In this document: positions 1-6,474 of the stretch, piece after piece
Numbering within the stretch: position 1 is the stretch's first letter
Layout of the letters: every line of letters begins with the position of its first letter
Assembly (NCBI GenBank): GCA_014879435.1
Contig: JACSSB010000178.1
Coordinates: 1 to 11,992, forward strand
DNA: 11,992 bases
Direction of reading: 5' to 3'
DNA from: Phycisphaerales bacterium
Lineage (GTDB): Bacteria > Pseudomonadota > Gammaproteobacteria > Competibacterales > Competibacteraceae
Position numbers and translations under genes: made by a program
The notes under the pieces: generated by a model
Told to the model about the DNA's origin: nothing
What the model saw: the letters and a program-made list of their open reading frames with translations, nothing else
Databases searched by the model: none

Positions 1-647
1 CAAGCCTGTTCATAGCCGATATCCTCAAAACGCAGTGCCTCGATGGCCTTGGAGGTCGCCTCATCCAGCAGGCGTGCGGTGGCATAATCGTGATAGTGGC
101 TAAGGTCGGAACTGATGACGATCAAAGTTTCTGGCCCGCCCCACAGTATCTCCAGCACCGCGCCCACTTCCGCCGGTTGGGCGTCGCCGACCACCAGTGG
201 TACAAGCTGGAAGCTGTCCAATGTTTCCTGCAAAAAGGGTAGATGTACCTCCAGACTGTGCTCCCGCGCATGGGCTTGCTCCAGGAAACCAACCTCAGGC
301 TGTCGTTCCAATTGCTGGATCGCTGCTTGATCGATCATGATCTGGCCGAGTGGCGTGGCAAAAACTTCCATACCACTGATCGCGATGCCGTGAAAACCAA
401 CCCGATGACTAGGGCCCAGCAATACGACCCGGCGAATGATGTCGCGTGCTGCTAACAGTCGGGCATAGGCGGAGGCCGCAATCGGCCCCGAATAGACATA
501 GCCCGCATGGGGAGCGATGATCGCCTTGGGTGGTGGTTCGGCCAGAGGTTGAATTTGATCCAGAAATTGCCGAACCTGGGCCTTTAATTCCATGGCATCT
601 GCTGGATAAAACAATCCAGCTACTGCGGGGTTACGCACGGTTTGCAT
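1..647 (-). CDS. amrB: AmmeMemoRadiSam system protein B (Memo-family protein), 3' end cut by the window
   Basis: The reading frame opens with ATG at 647, preceded by a good ribosome site (GGAGGG at 660-655, 7 nt spacing), and stays open for 215 codons to the window edge, so the C-terminus is missing. Visible Memo-family signatures are NPAVAGLFYP (residues 6-15), PHAGYVYSG (46-54, His47), LGPSH (77-81, His81) and SSDLSHY (179-185, His184). The conserved histidines correspond to the metal-site positions of the Memo fold, which is related to extradiol dioxygenases. Bacterial Memo proteins typically occur with a radical SAM enzyme and an AMMECR1 protein. The radical SAM gene lies divergently next door, which supports the assignment; the AMMECR1 gene could be beyond the left edge. 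The biochemical role of the bacterial set is not settled, so I give only family and context. There is no signal peptide, so it is probably cytoplasmic. Confidence 0.93.
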   Translation of the reverse strand, partial: MQTVRNPAVAGLFYPADAMELKAQVRQFLDQIQPLAEPPPKAIIAPHAGYVYSGPIAASAYARLLAARDIIRRVVLLGPSHRVGFHGIAISGMEVFATPLGQIMIDQAAIQQLERQPEVGFLEQAHAREHSLEVHLPFLQETLDSFQLVPLVVGDAQPAEVGAVLEILWGGPETLIVISSDLSHYHDYATARLLDEATSKAIEALRFEDIGYEQA

Positions 648-691
648 GACGACACCCTCCCGTGAGTTTGTCAAAATAATCAGTTCGCTAG

Positions 692-719
692 AGTATAGAG
701 CGTGTGATAAATCTCAAAA
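692..719 (-). promoter_or_regulatory. Candidate sigma70 promoter for the Memo-family gene
   Basis: On the minus strand a -10 box TATACT (697-692, five of six consensus bases) follows a weak -35 box TTTTGA (719-714) with a 16-nt spacer. This places the transcript start about 35-40 nt before the ATG at 647. The -35 box coincides with one arm of the TCAAAAT palindrome, as expected if a repressor binds there. It is inferred from sequence only. Confidence 0.35.
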
Positions 720-733
720 TGCTAAAATTTTGA
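714..733. promoter_or_regulatory. Perfect 7-bp palindrome in the divergent amrB/amrS control region (possible operator)
   Basis: TCAAAAT at 714-720 is matched by ATTTTGA at 727-733 across a 6-nt spacer. A further direct copy of TCAAAAT lies at 671-677. A looser outer pairing also exists, TCTCAAAAT (712-720) with ATTTTTGAGA (739-748). The element lies in the noncoding stretch between two divergent genes and overlaps the candidate minus-strand -35 box. It could be an operator for a dimeric regulator. AT-rich palindromes can also arise by chance, and I do not recognise the regulator. Confidence 0.35.
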
Positions 734-805
734 CCATGATTTTTGAGACAACCAGCGACAATACGGGTCCGATCACGACGAGAGCCTTTTGCCCAGGGGG
801 CCGTT

Positions 806-1900
806 ATGAAAAGCACTACTGCCGAGTTTTTCCCCACCCAGTATTGGCATGCCCTCGACGATGGCCGCGTGCAATGCGATGTCTGTCCACGTTTTTGCAA
901 GCTGCACGAAGGCCAGCAGGGACTGTGTTTCGTGCGCGGCTGCCATGATAGCCAGATGGTGCTGACCAGCTACGGCCGCTCCAGCGGATTTTGTATCGAC
1001 CCGATCGAGAAGAAACCGCTGAATCATTTTCTGCCGGGCACGCCAGTGCTGTCGTTCGGTACGGCTGGTTGCAATCTGGCCTGCAAGTTTTGCCAGAACT
1101 GGGATATAAGCAAATCGCGCGAGATGGATACTCTGGCCGATGAGGCGTCTCCGCTGAAATTGGCCCGGATCGCCCATGAATTGGGCTGCCGCAGTGTGGC
1201 CTACACCTACAACGATCCTGTGATCTTTATGGAATACGCCATTGACGTCGCAGTGGCCTGTCAGGAATACGGGATCAAATCGGTGGCAGTAACGGCAGGT
1301 TATATTTGCGAGGAGCCGCGCCGTGAATTCTTCAAATACATGGATGCTGTCAACATTGATCTCAAGGCGTTCACCGAGGAATTCTACTGGAAGATCTGTG
1401 GTGGCCACCTGCAGCCGGTATTGGATACCCTGATCTACCTGAAGCGAGAAGCGAATCTTTGGTTCGAGATCACCACCTTGTTGATTCCCGGTGAGAACGA
1501 CTCGGATGCGGAACTGGAAGCATTGACGCAGTGGGTTGTGGAGAATCTGGGGCCGGATGTGCCGCTTCATTTCACCGCTTTCCATCCCGACTGGAAGATG
1601 TTGAACCACTCGCCGACTCCACTTTCGACCTTGAGTCGGGCGCGGCGAATCGCTATGAAGAATGGAATTCGCTACGCCTATACCGGTAATGTCCACGATG
1701 AAAAGGGTGATAGTACCTATTGTCATCAGTGCGGCCAGAAGCTGATTGGCCGCGACTGGTACACGCTCGGTGCTTGGAATCTGAGCGCCGATGGTTGCTG
1801 CAAGTCTTGCGGCACGCCCTGCGCTGGCGTATTTGAGACGCAGCCAGGGCAGTGGGGTGCGCGACGCCGTCCCGTCCGTCTGCGGCAGTATGCGGATTGA
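806..1900 (+). CDS. amrS: AmmeMemoRadiSam system radical SAM enzyme
   Basis: This encodes 364 residues from ATG 806, which has a G-rich stretch (GGGGG, 796-800) just upstream. The frame is open further upstream to 743 but that part lacks family character. The radical SAM cluster motif CxxxCxxC is clear at Cys89, Cys93 and Cys96, followed by QNWDIS, a signature of this subfamily and of the pyruvate formate-lyase activase-like group. An N-terminal cysteine set (Cys24, 27, 31, 41, 46) and a C-terminal zinc-ribbon-like pattern (CxxC at 306/309 and CxxC at 332/335) are also present. The family is expected to bind a [4Fe-4S] cluster and cleave S-adenosylmethionine to start radical chemistry; the natural substrate is unknown. 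The divergent Memo gene confirms the AmmeMemoRadiSam assignment. It is probably cytoplasmic, since no signal or membrane segment is seen. Length is normal for the family. Confidence 0.95.
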   Translation: MKSTTAEFFPTQYWHALDDGRVQCDVCPRFCKLHEGQQGLCFVRGCHDSQMVLTSYGRSSGFCIDPIEKKPLNHFLPGTPVLSFGTAGCNLACKFCQNWDISKSREMDTLADEASPLKLARIAHELGCRSVAYTYNDPVIFMEYAIDVAVACQEYGIKSVAVTAGYICEEPRREFFKYMDAVNIDLKAFTEEFYWKICGGHLQPVLDTLIYLKREANLWFEITTLLIPGENDSDAELEALTQWVVENLGPDVPLHFTAFHPDWKMLNHSPTPLSTLSRARRIAMKNGIRYAYTGNVHDEKGDSTYCHQCGQKLIGRDWYTLGAWNLSADGCCKSCGTPCAGVFETQPGQWGARRRPVRLRQYAD

Positions 1901-1950
1901 TGAGTCGGGGTGATGGGTTGGCGTTGGAAATATCAGCGTACTGAACAGCA

Positions 1951-2796
1951 ATGCTGAGCTATCGGCACGGATTTCACGCGGGCAACTTCGCTGACGTGTT
2001 CAAACATGTGCTGCTGCTGCGGCTGGTCGCTGCGTTGCAGCGCAAAGACAAGCCCTTTTGCGTGCTCGATACCCATGCTGGTGCGGGTCGCTACGATCTG
2101 GATTCCCCGTCAGCACAAAAAAATCGTGAATTCGCCAGTGGGATCGGTCGCTTATGGGATCGGAGCGGATTGAGCGTAGAGCTGATGGGGTATGTGGAAC
2201 GGGTTCGGGCTTTGAACCCGGACGGCCGCTTGCGGTATTACCCTGGATCACCACGATTTGTGCGTGCCCTGCTGCGTCCCGGCGACCGCTTGCTTCTGAG
2301 CGAGCTGCATTCCACCGAATATCCGACGCTCAAAGCGGAGTTTGCTGGCGACCGACAGGTGGCAGTGCATCATAGCGATGGCTATGACGTGCTCAAGGCT
2401 TTGCTACCGCCCCAGGAACGGCGCGGTCTGGTGCTGCTTGACCCGTCTTACGAATTGAAAAATGAATTTGATCGACTGAGCGATGCGGTTCGGACCATTC
2501 ATCGCCGCTGGTCCAACGGCATTATCGCCATTTGGTACCCCATTCTTGATCGGTCGTTCAGCTTGCGTTGGCAAAAGACGCTGCAAGATCTGGAGATTCC
2601 GGCAATCCTCTGCGTGGAACTGGGACTGTATCCTTATGATACGCCGCGCGGGATGAACGGTTGCGGGATGATCGTGATCAATCCGCCTTGGCGTTTTGAT
2701 GAAACTCTGGAGCCTCTGCTCGCGGAGCTATTGGAAGTGCTACGTAGCGATGGCCAGGGTCAAACCCGGTTGGAATGGTTGACGCCCGCGCTTTGA
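1951..2796 (+). CDS. rlmJ: 23S rRNA (adenine(2030)-N6)-methyltransferase RlmJ
   Basis: The product has 281 residues, against 280 for E. coli RlmJ. The N-terminus MLSYRHGFHAGNFADVFKH is diagnostic. The SAM-binding loop is DTHAGAG (40-46). RYYPGSP (about residues 95-101) and the late block GMIVINPPW are conserved with the E. coli enzyme. The catalytic motif IV reads DPSYE with Asp164, the same position as in E. coli, where the motif is DPPYE. The enzyme transfers a methyl group from SAM to N6 of A2030 in 23S rRNA, acting on free RNA before or during ribosome assembly. The start codon has no clear Shine-Dalgarno sequence. The gene sits 50 nt after amrS on the same strand, so it may be read through from it, but no functional link is implied. 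Confidence 0.95.
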   Translation: MLSYRHGFHAGNFADVFKHVLLLRLVAALQRKDKPFCVLDTHAGAGRYDLDSPSAQKNREFASGIGRLWDRSGLSVELMGYVERVRALNPDGRLRYYPGSPRFVRALLRPGDRLLLSELHSTEYPTLKAEFAGDRQVAVHHSDGYDVLKALLPPQERRGLVLLDPSYELKNEFDRLSDAVRTIHRRWSNGIIAIWYPILDRSFSLRWQKTLQDLEIPAILCVELGLYPYDTPRGMNGCGMIVINPPWRFDETLEPLLAELLEVLRSDGQGQTRLEWLTPAL

Positions 2797-2845
2797 AGGT
2801 TCGATCAAATTTGCCACGCTCTCTCCTGAACTGCGTGATACCCAC

Positions 2846-2879
2846 GATTGGGAGTCGTCCAAGTGACGAATTCCCGATT
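2846..2879 (+). other. Long imperfect hairpin between rlmJ and the sulfurtransferase gene
   Basis: GATTGGGA (2846-2853) pairs with TCCCGATT (2872-2879) with two G-U wobbles. Inside it, TCGTC (2855-2859) pairs with GACGA (2865-2869) around a 5-nt loop. That gives about 13 pairs with one small internal loop. No run of T follows, so it is not a classic intrinsic terminator. It could be a weak terminator of rlmJ, an mRNA stability element, or a leader structure before the next gene, whose start lies 37 nt downstream. Confidence 0.45.
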
Positions 2880-2915
2880 CCTGATTGAGTGTCTACCTGT
2901 GTCTACTGGAGGCCC

Positions 2916-3764
2916 ATGAACTACACGACTCTGATCGACGCCATTACTTTGCACGCGCACCTTGATGACCCAGATTGGGTCGTGGTGGATTGCCGTTTTA
3001 GTCTGGCCGATGCCGAAGCGGGGCGCCGCGCCTACGAGGAGAGCCATCTGCCGGGTGCGCGCTATGCGCATTTGAATGAAGATCTATCCAGTGCGATCAC
3101 GCCGACTACCGGACGACATCCACTACCCGATCCAGCGCGATTGGCCCAGAAATTGGGCGAATGGGGGATTGGCCAGGATACGCAAGTGGTGGCTTACGAC
3201 GACGTGGGCGGCATGCTGGCAGCGGCGCGGTTGTGGTGGTTGCTGCGCTGGTTGGGCCATGATGCCTGCGCAGTGCTGGATGGCGGTTTGACCGCGTGGC
3301 GGCGCATGGATTTGCCATTGACCGTCGAAGTGGCCGCTGTACAACCCACCGTTTTCACAGCGCACCCGAACGACCGCTTATGGCTAAGCACATCGCAAGT
3401 CTTGTCACGCCCAACGACGGATGTGTTGCTTGATGCCCGTGGCGCAGCGCGTTATCGGGGGGAAGTCGAGCCGATTGATCCGGTTGCTGGTCACATTCCG
3501 GGTGCGCTGAATCTGCCGACGGAAGCGAATCTGGCGGAGGATGGACGTTTTCTGCCCACTACCGCGTTGCGTGAGCGCTTTGTCACAGCGCTGGGCGAGC
3601 GGTCGCCGACCACTGTGATTCACAGCTGCGGTTCGGGCGTCAGTGCCTGTCATAATCTTCTGGCGATGGAAGCTGCCGGTTTGAGTGGTTCACGGCTGTA
3701 TGCCGGTTCCTGGAGTGAATGGATTCGCGATCCTCAGCGTCCAGTCGCTACCGGATCGTCTTGA
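2916..3764 (+). CDS. sseA: Two-domain sulfurtransferase (3-mercaptopyruvate/thiosulfate sulfurtransferase, rhodanese family)
   Basis: ATG 2916 is chosen because GGAGG (2908-2912) lies just before it; an upstream GTG in frame at 2889 adds nine atypical residues. The protein has 282 residues with tandem rhodanese domains. The first (about 1-140) is the catalytically silent copy, with VVVDCR and SHLPGARY. The second (about 155-282) has LDAR, AGHIPGALN and the active loop CGSGVSA, with catalytic Cys238. The CGSGV(T/S)A loop is typical of mercaptopyruvate sulfurtransferases, while thiosulfate-preferring rhodaneses usually carry CRKGVTA, so mercaptopyruvate is the more likely sulfur donor. The enzyme forms a cysteine persulfide and passes sulfur to thiol acceptors or cyanide. 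No signal peptide is seen, so it is probably cytoplasmic. Spacing from rlmJ is about 120 nt and contains a hairpin. Confidence 0.93.
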   Translation: MNYTTLIDAITLHAHLDDPDWVVVDCRFSLADAEAGRRAYEESHLPGARYAHLNEDLSSAITPTTGRHPLPDPARLAQKLGEWGIGQDTQVVAYDDVGGMLAAARLWWLLRWLGHDACAVLDGGLTAWRRMDLPLTVEVAAVQPTVFTAHPNDRLWLSTSQVLSRPTTDVLLDARGAARYRGEVEPIDPVAGHIPGALNLPTEANLAEDGRFLPTTALRERFVTALGERSPTTVIHSCGSGVSACHNLLAMEAAGLSGSRLYAGSWSEWIRDPQRPVATGSS

Positions 3765-3773
3765 AAATCATTA

Positions 3774-3802
3774 TTGATCATGTGTTTATCTAGATAGATA
3801 TT
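3774..3802 (+). promoter_or_regulatory. Candidate sigma70 promoter upstream of the transglycosylase gene
   Basis: TTGATC (3774-3779) and GATATT (3797-3802) are separated by 17 nt, each matching four of six consensus bases. The spacer contains the palindrome TATCTAGATA (3787-3796). The following leader of about 160 nt holds no convincing ORF. Near the gene start it carries repeats of TCGGT, with GTCGGTA at 3911-3917 and 3924-3930 and TCGGT at 3931-3935. Assignment is by sequence only. Confidence 0.35.
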
Positions 3803-3968
3803 GCGCGTATTTTCGAAAAACAGCAGGATTATTACTTTGGAGTACATCTCCGCTTGAACGTGGCATGGAGTTCGCCAACTGTGAGGATGGATTCGTCCTT
3901 GGCCGAATAAGTCGGTAAGTATTGTCGGTATCGGTGAGGACCGCATCTTGAGACCGGGAAAAAATAGA

Positions 3969-5726
3969 ATGTCAAAATCACCCGCGACTTTCGCGGCGCT
4001 TTTCGCCGCCTTAGGAATCAGTGCCTGCGCTTGGCAGCCACTCAATCACCCTGGAGAGGAGACTTCAGCCACCGAAAAAGAGGTGCCACCAGCGGCGCCT
4101 TTCGTGGATTACTGGCAAACCCGTGATCCGTCGGAATACCGGCAAAATCTCAACGCCGAGCGGGCGCCAGTGCCTCCGTCTCAAGAGGCTCGCGTCCAGG
4201 AAAAAGAACGGAATACCGCTACCGCTGCCGATGGCGCCAAGGAAAGTGGCAAACCCATCGCTCAGTCCCAAGATGTCATCATCCAGCAGAAAAAAGATCA
4301 GCCAGTTGCCCGATCCCAGGATATTGCCATCCAGAAAAAGCAACCGAATGCTGGAATCATCAAGCAGGGCACTCAATCCAGGGTTGAAGTGATCATGCCG
4401 GTGCAGCGAGGAAAAGCCGTTGTTACGATGAAGCATAGCGCTCCAACGCAACAATCTGAGGCTAAAACGGCTACCACTGAAAAAGTGGCTCCAGCTGCGT
4501 CAAGCAAGATCAAACCAAATGCGCGGGTATCCAGCCGAGAGCGGAAGAATCGATCCAAATTAGCCGCGATCAATAAGAAAAATCTCTGGGGACAAGTGCG
4601 CGGTGGATTGCGTTTGGCGGATATAGAGCATGAACGGGTCGCCGAACAGATTGAGCTGTTCAAACGCAATCCCGGATATCTGCAGGTGTGCTCGCAGCGT
4701 GCTTCGCCGTTTCTGCACTACTTGGTAGAACAAATTCAACGACGCAGCTTGCCGATGGATCTGGTGTTAGTGCCGATGGTGGAGAGTGCCTTCGAGCCGA
4801 CGGCCGTTTCTCCTAAAGAGGCAGCGGGTCTGTGGCAGATTATTCCAACCACCGGGCAAGAACGTGGATTGCTGATCGCGGAGGGATATGACGGTCGCTT
4901 CGATATTCATACCTCGACTGACGCTGCATTGGGCTATCTGCGCGATCTCAACAAGATGTTCGATGGTGACTGGTTATTAGCGTTAGCGGCCTACAACGCG
5001 GGTCCAGGGACCGTCCAAAAAGCCATCCAGGCCAATAAAGTGGCGCGGGCCAAGGCAGTGGCGGCCAATGCCGCCTCAGCAGCAGCAACGGCCGATGCCC
5101 CAGCAGCATCCACTTCCACCGCCACGCAGTCACCAGCATCCGAGTCACCGATTGCGGTGGCGGCGTCGGATCAGTCGGCTACCCAGACACGAGCGGCTGC
5201 TGAGAATCCCGATGCTACTCCGACCGTAGCGCAAGCACGATCACTCTATTGGGATTTGCAGTTACCTAAGGAAACGCAGGAGTACGTACCAAAAATATTG
5301 GCCTTGGCCCATATCATCGCCAACCCTGACGCTTATGGGGCACAGCTTCAACCCATCGATAATCGGGCCTATCTGCTGCGGGTTGAAACCGGGCCAGATA
5401 TCAAGATCTTCGATTCCATTGCCTCTGCCGTCATTCCTCCTGCAGAATTTTTACGTTTCAATCCAGGATTCAAGGAGGGAGTTGAGCCTCCGACGCGTGT
5501 TTATACGCTCCTGCTGCCCATGGAAATGGCCGAGAATTTGGTTGCGAATGCGCCCGGTTCGCGCATCTTGGCGCCCAGCAGGTATACGGTTAAGAAAGGC
5601 GATACCTTGGATCGGATCGCCAAACAGCACGGGGTTCCTTCCCAAAAATTGGCACAATGGAACGGGTTACGCCCTGGCGGTGCCCTGAAAGCCGGTCAGC
5701 AACTGCTCGTGTATCCTGCTTCGTGA
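3969..5726 (+). CDS. mltD: MltD-like membrane-bound lytic murein transglycosylase lipoprotein with LysM domain
   Basis: From ATG 3969 the product has 585 residues. An in-frame TTG at 3948 has the better ribosome site (GAGGA 3936-3940, 7 nt spacing) and would add seven basic residues. The N-terminus is a lipoprotein signal with a plausible lipobox ISAC (Cys20). Residues about 21-195 are charged and Gln/Lys-rich, look disordered, and contain a 16-residue near-repeat built on SQD-x-x-IQ-KK at 98-130. The SLT catalytic domain follows: PMVESAFEP with catalytic Glu272, AAGLWQIIP, and AYNAGPG at 341-347. An Ala/Ser/Thr-rich stretch of about 67 residues (358-424) then interrupts the domain before LPKETQEYVPKILAL. 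One LysM domain (about 539-582, YTVKKGDTL) binds peptidoglycan. Such enzymes cleave glycan strands non-hydrolytically to 1,6-anhydromuramic ends, anchored in the outer membrane facing the periplasm. E. coli MltD is shorter and lacks the long linker. Confidence 0.9.
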   Translation: MSKSPATFAALFAALGISACAWQPLNHPGEETSATEKEVPPAAPFVDYWQTRDPSEYRQNLNAERAPVPPSQEARVQEKERNTATAADGAKESGKPIAQSQDVIIQQKKDQPVARSQDIAIQKKQPNAGIIKQGTQSRVEVIMPVQRGKAVVTMKHSAPTQQSEAKTATTEKVAPAASSKIKPNARVSSRERKNRSKLAAINKKNLWGQVRGGLRLADIEHERVAEQIELFKRNPGYLQVCSQRASPFLHYLVEQIQRRSLPMDLVLVPMVESAFEPTAVSPKEAAGLWQIIPTTGQERGLLIAEGYDGRFDIHTSTDAALGYLRDLNKMFDGDWLLALAAYNAGPGTVQKAIQANKVARAKAVAANAASAAATADAPAASTSTATQSPASESPIAVAASDQSATQTRAAAENPDATPTVAQARSLYWDLQLPKETQEYVPKILALAHIIANPDAYGAQLQPIDNRAYLLRVETGPDIKIFDSIASAVIPPAEFLRFNPGFKEGVEPPTRVYTLLLPMEMAENLVANAPGSRILAPSRYTVKKGDTLDRIAKQHGVPSQKLAQWNGLRPGGALKAGQQLLVYPAS

Positions 5727-5760
5727 GTGAAGTGCTACGCAGCAGTTAAGGCATAGGGAT

Positions 5761-5789
5761 AGGGTGGATAAGCACAGAGTATCCACCCT
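5761..5789. terminator. Perfect 10-bp stem hairpin between convergent genes (putative bidirectional terminator)
   Basis: AGGGTGGATA (5761-5770) and TATCCACCCT (5780-5789) form a perfect inverted repeat with a 9-nt loop. It is placed 34 nt after the transglycosylase stop and 21 nt beyond the stop of the convergent Sel1 gene. The location fits a shared transcription terminator. There is no real T-run on either side, so termination may be weak or Rho-assisted. Confidence 0.55.
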
Positions 5790-5810
5790 TCTAGCCTGAT
5801 CCAGAACAGC

Positions 5811-6341
5811 TTAGCCGTTGCCGTGCAAGGTGTCTGACGGAGTTTCCGGGGTGGGCGGGACGGTAAAGGTGTGACTGGCCTTGAATTCTTTGACCCGACG
5901 TTCGGCTTCCTCGATCTGAGCCGAAGTCATCTTCTCGGCAATATCCCGCTTGGCTTGCGGCGCGCGACCATCACCTTGCGAGTCGGCCAGAGCGTACCAG
6001 ACGTATGCTTCCACATTGTCTACCGGTACTCCCTCACCCTGTTCGTACATGATGCCTAAGTTGACCTGCGCCTGCGGCAGTCCCTGCATGGCTGCTTTTC
6101 GATACCAGACTATCGCTTGCTCGTCGTCTTGTGGCAGGCCCTGGCCGTTGTCGTACAGCACACCCATATTGAATTGGGCAAAAGCAAAACCGCGTTCGGC
6201 CATGGGGCGGATGAGTGCCACTTCGGCGGCGTAATCGCCACGTTCGTGAGCAACGCGGGCCTGATCCCAGTCGTTATCAGAGGCCCAGGCTGGGGTAACA
6301 GCCAGCAGATAACCCAGCAACAGCAGTAACAGTTTGTTCAT
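5811..6341 (-). CDS. Small secreted Sel1-repeat (TPR-like) protein
   Basis: The chosen start is ATG 6341, giving 176 residues that begin MNKLLLLLLG. That N-terminus is a clear signal peptide with predicted cleavage after AWA (residue 20), so the mature protein is probably periplasmic. A farther upstream in-frame start would bury the signal behind 13 polar residues. Two Sel1-like repeats are visible, about residues 52-87 (AQFNMGVLYDNGQGLPQDD then AIVWYRKAAMQG) and 88-124 (AQVNLGIMYEQGEGVPVDN then AYVWYALADSQG), with a partial helical repeat before them. The C-terminus is a charged helix and a Pro/Thr-rich tail. Sel1 repeats form a solenoid used for protein-protein contacts; no catalytic function is expected and the partner cannot be named. 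The gene is last in a minus-strand run after msbA and the rmf-like gene. Ribosome site is weak. Confidence 0.85.
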   Translation of the reverse strand: MNKLLLLLLGYLLAVTPAWASDNDWDQARVAHERGDYAAEVALIRPMAERGFAFAQFNMGVLYDNGQGLPQDDEQAIVWYRKAAMQGLPQAQVNLGIMYEQGEGVPVDNVEAYVWYALADSQGDGRAPQAKRDIAEKMTSAQIEEAERRVKEFKASHTFTVPPTPETPSDTLHGNG

Positions 6342-6372
6342 AGAAGAATTTCTCGGGGTCGTCGGTCGTTGA

Positions 6373-6417
6373 GAATGCAATGGCTCAAGTGTAGCATTCC
6401 GCTGGCTTAGTGAGCGG
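6373..6417 (-). other. Two small inverted repeats between the rmf-like and Sel1 genes
   Basis: The noncoding stretch 6342-6474 holds CCGCT/AGCGG (6399-6403 with 6413-6417, 9-nt loop) and GAATGC/GCATTC (6373-6378 with 6394-6399, 15-nt loop). They abut and share one base. They might act as a weak terminator after the rmf-like gene or a leader structure of the Sel1 gene. No T-run and no good promoter were seen. Chance is a real possibility. Confidence 0.2.
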
Positions 6418-6474
6418 CCTCGGTCTTGTCCGCATGGGCCAGAACCGGGTTGCTACGAGCGGAAAAGATGCGAT

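Noticed and set aside
115..455. Short plus-strand frames across the left end.
   Set aside because: They lie opposite the Memo-family gene and show no protein signature; that minus-strand gene explains the region.
668..699. A possible plus-strand promoter for amrS with TTGTCA (668-673) and TATAGA (694-699).
   Set aside because: The 20-nt spacer is too long for a normal sigma70 promoter, and no other pair upstream of amrS was convincing.
773..1951. A 392-codon open frame on the minus strand opposite the radical SAM gene.
   Set aside because: Its translation shows no family motif and looks random, while the plus strand encodes a complete radical SAM enzyme. It is an antisense shadow, common in GC-rich DNA.
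2872..2906. Short direct repeats (GATT and GTGTCTAC) before the sulfurtransferase gene as possible iterons or a CRISPR remnant.
   Set aside because: There are only two short copies with a 2-nt gap and no regular spacer pattern.
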